Source: RHKX01 sp963820055
GTDB lineage: Bacteria; Actinomycetota; Thermoleophilia; Solirubrobacterales; 70-9
Assembly (NCBI GenBank): GCA_963820055.1
Contig: CAWFYJ010000005.1
Span: 496,001-560,000, forward strand
Length of the DNA stretch: 64,000 nucleotides
Reading direction: 5' to 3'
This document shows, piece after piece, positions 59,941 to 64,000 of the stretch. Position 1 is the first letter of the stretch, and every line of letters begins with the position of its first letter. The notes below the pieces were generated by a model that saw only the letters and a program-made list of their open reading frames with translations, made no database searches and was not told the origin of the DNA. Both the position numbers and the translations under genes were made by a program.

Positions 59941-59963
59941 CCGTTCGCCATGCCGGCGAACGG
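59941..59963 (-). other. Hairpin in the 23S-5S spacer
   Basis: CCGTTCGCC and GGCGAACGG form a perfect 9-bp stem between 23S and 5S, likely a processing signal. Confidence 0.5.
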
Positions 59964-60027
59964 AACGCCTCGCCGTCCGGCAAGGCTTGAAAACTGCACG
60001 CAAGCCAACTGAAGGTAAAAAGAAAAC

Positions 60028-63033
<3,006 letters not shown>

Positions 63034-63318
63034 GTGAGCTCATCGGCGTTTGCATAATTCACCGATGAGGTTCTTATTACCCATCATTTCTTAATGTTGG
63101 CCATTGTGCAGTTTTCAAGCTTCGCTGAGGACGACCGGCGGGGGCTTCCCGCCACGCGGTCCCTGAGAACTGAGCAGCGCTTCGGCAGGAGCACAAGGCT
63201 CCTGCGCAATCGAGTCCGGTCGACGTTTCAGGATCGCCGGCAGACACTTCGTCTGTCGACGGACTCCTGGCTCCTTCCCGAGACGAATCTCGAGTAGGAG
63301 CCGTTTAGAGCTCCCTAG
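63034..63318 (-). other. 16S-23S internal transcribed spacer without tRNA
   Basis: About 285 nt with no tRNA-Ile or tRNA-Ala. Hairpins are CTCATCGG/CCGATGAG (63039-63069), GCAGGAGC/GCTCCTGC (63185-63205) and a composite stem at 63269-63302 whose inner CGAGA-UCUCG stem is closed by UUCG on the transcript strand. These look like RNase III-type processing structures. Confidence 0.7.

Positions 63319-64000
<682 letters not shown>

Noticed and set aside
63034..63318. tRNA gene in the rRNA spacer
   Set aside because: No cloverleaf, no GTTCGAATC-type T-loop and no acceptor stem pair could be drawn.

Overview
The window is a GC-rich (roughly 68-70% by eye) chromosomal stretch of an actinobacterium. 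Several features together suggest a deep-branching member such as Thermoleophilia/Solirubrobacterales: actinobacterial gene order, SepF, MurA with Asp at the catalytic Cys position, an ImuB-DUF6504-DnaE2 cassette behind an actinobacterial-type LexA box, frequent GTG/TTG starts, and a short HisG that needs HisZ. Placement at order level is inference; the partial 16S rRNA would settle it. No phage, insertion sequence, CRISPR array or tRNA gene was seen.

Layout. (1) 0-4.7 kb: 5' part of ftsK (minus, cut by the edge), then a response regulator/histidine kinase pair (plus) ending in a perfect intrinsic terminator. (2) 4.7-9.4 kb: dapB, an amidase, dapA and rnj (minus). (3) 9.4-10.8 kb: a secreted delta-60-repeat protein (plus). 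(4) 10.8-24.3 kb: a long minus-strand translation/RNA block in the order TPR protein, dtd, rimP, nusA, infB, rbfA, nrnA, truB, ribF, rpsO, peroxiredoxin, DsbA-like, pnp, M16 peptidase. (5) 24.5-30.1 kb: rpsB, tsf, pyrH, frr, uppS, PadR regulator, cdsA (minus). (6) 30.2-35.8 kb: CCA-type nucleotidyltransferase, fused PgeF-YggS, sepF, proC, yggT, lspA, rluD-like (minus), resembling the end of a division/cell-wall cluster. (7) 35.8-37.3 kb: a PQQ-type beta-propeller protein (plus). (8) 37.3-46 kb: murA, hisZ, hisG, hisD, hisB, a secreted glycosidase-like protein, hisH, hisA, a small unknown gene and hisF (minus). (9) 46-48.7 kb: HD-domain protein, alpha/beta hydrolase and an isocitrate/isopropylmalate dehydrogenase-family enzyme (plus). 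(10) 48.7-54 kb: a lipoprotein (minus) divergent from the SOS-controlled mutasome cassette imuB, DUF6504, dnaE2 (plus). (11) 54-59.7 kb: a small plus-strand gene, an M28 peptidase (minus), then MFS transporter, orphan membrane-anchored protein and MMPL/RND transporter (plus). (12) 59.75-64 kb: an rRNA operon on the minus strand (terminator, 5S, 23S, spacer without tRNA, 16S cut by the right edge).

How it works together. Most minus-strand genes from 46 kb down to 4.7 kb form tightly packed operons. Many junctions are ATGA, GTGA or TTGA overlaps, which implies translational coupling. They supply translation factors, RNA processing and decay (pnp, rnj, nrnA), histidine and diaminopimelate synthesis, and envelope and division functions. 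Much of the order matches the ancestral actinobacterial backbone known from Mycobacterium (nusA-infB-rbfA-nrnA ... truB-ribF-rpsO-pnp-M16-dapB-dapA-rnj-ftsK), with lineage-specific insertions.

Most notable: a two-copy intergenic element of two hairpins with a compensatory base-pair change; a NusA carrying a Cys3His zinc-knuckle-like motif and a long acidic tail; a promoter plus intrinsic-terminator hairpin in the rimP-nusA leader; a PgeF-YggS fusion; MurA with Asp117; a perfect SOS box at the mutasome; and apparent frameshifts in uppS and rluD at G/C homopolymers, which may be sequencing errors.
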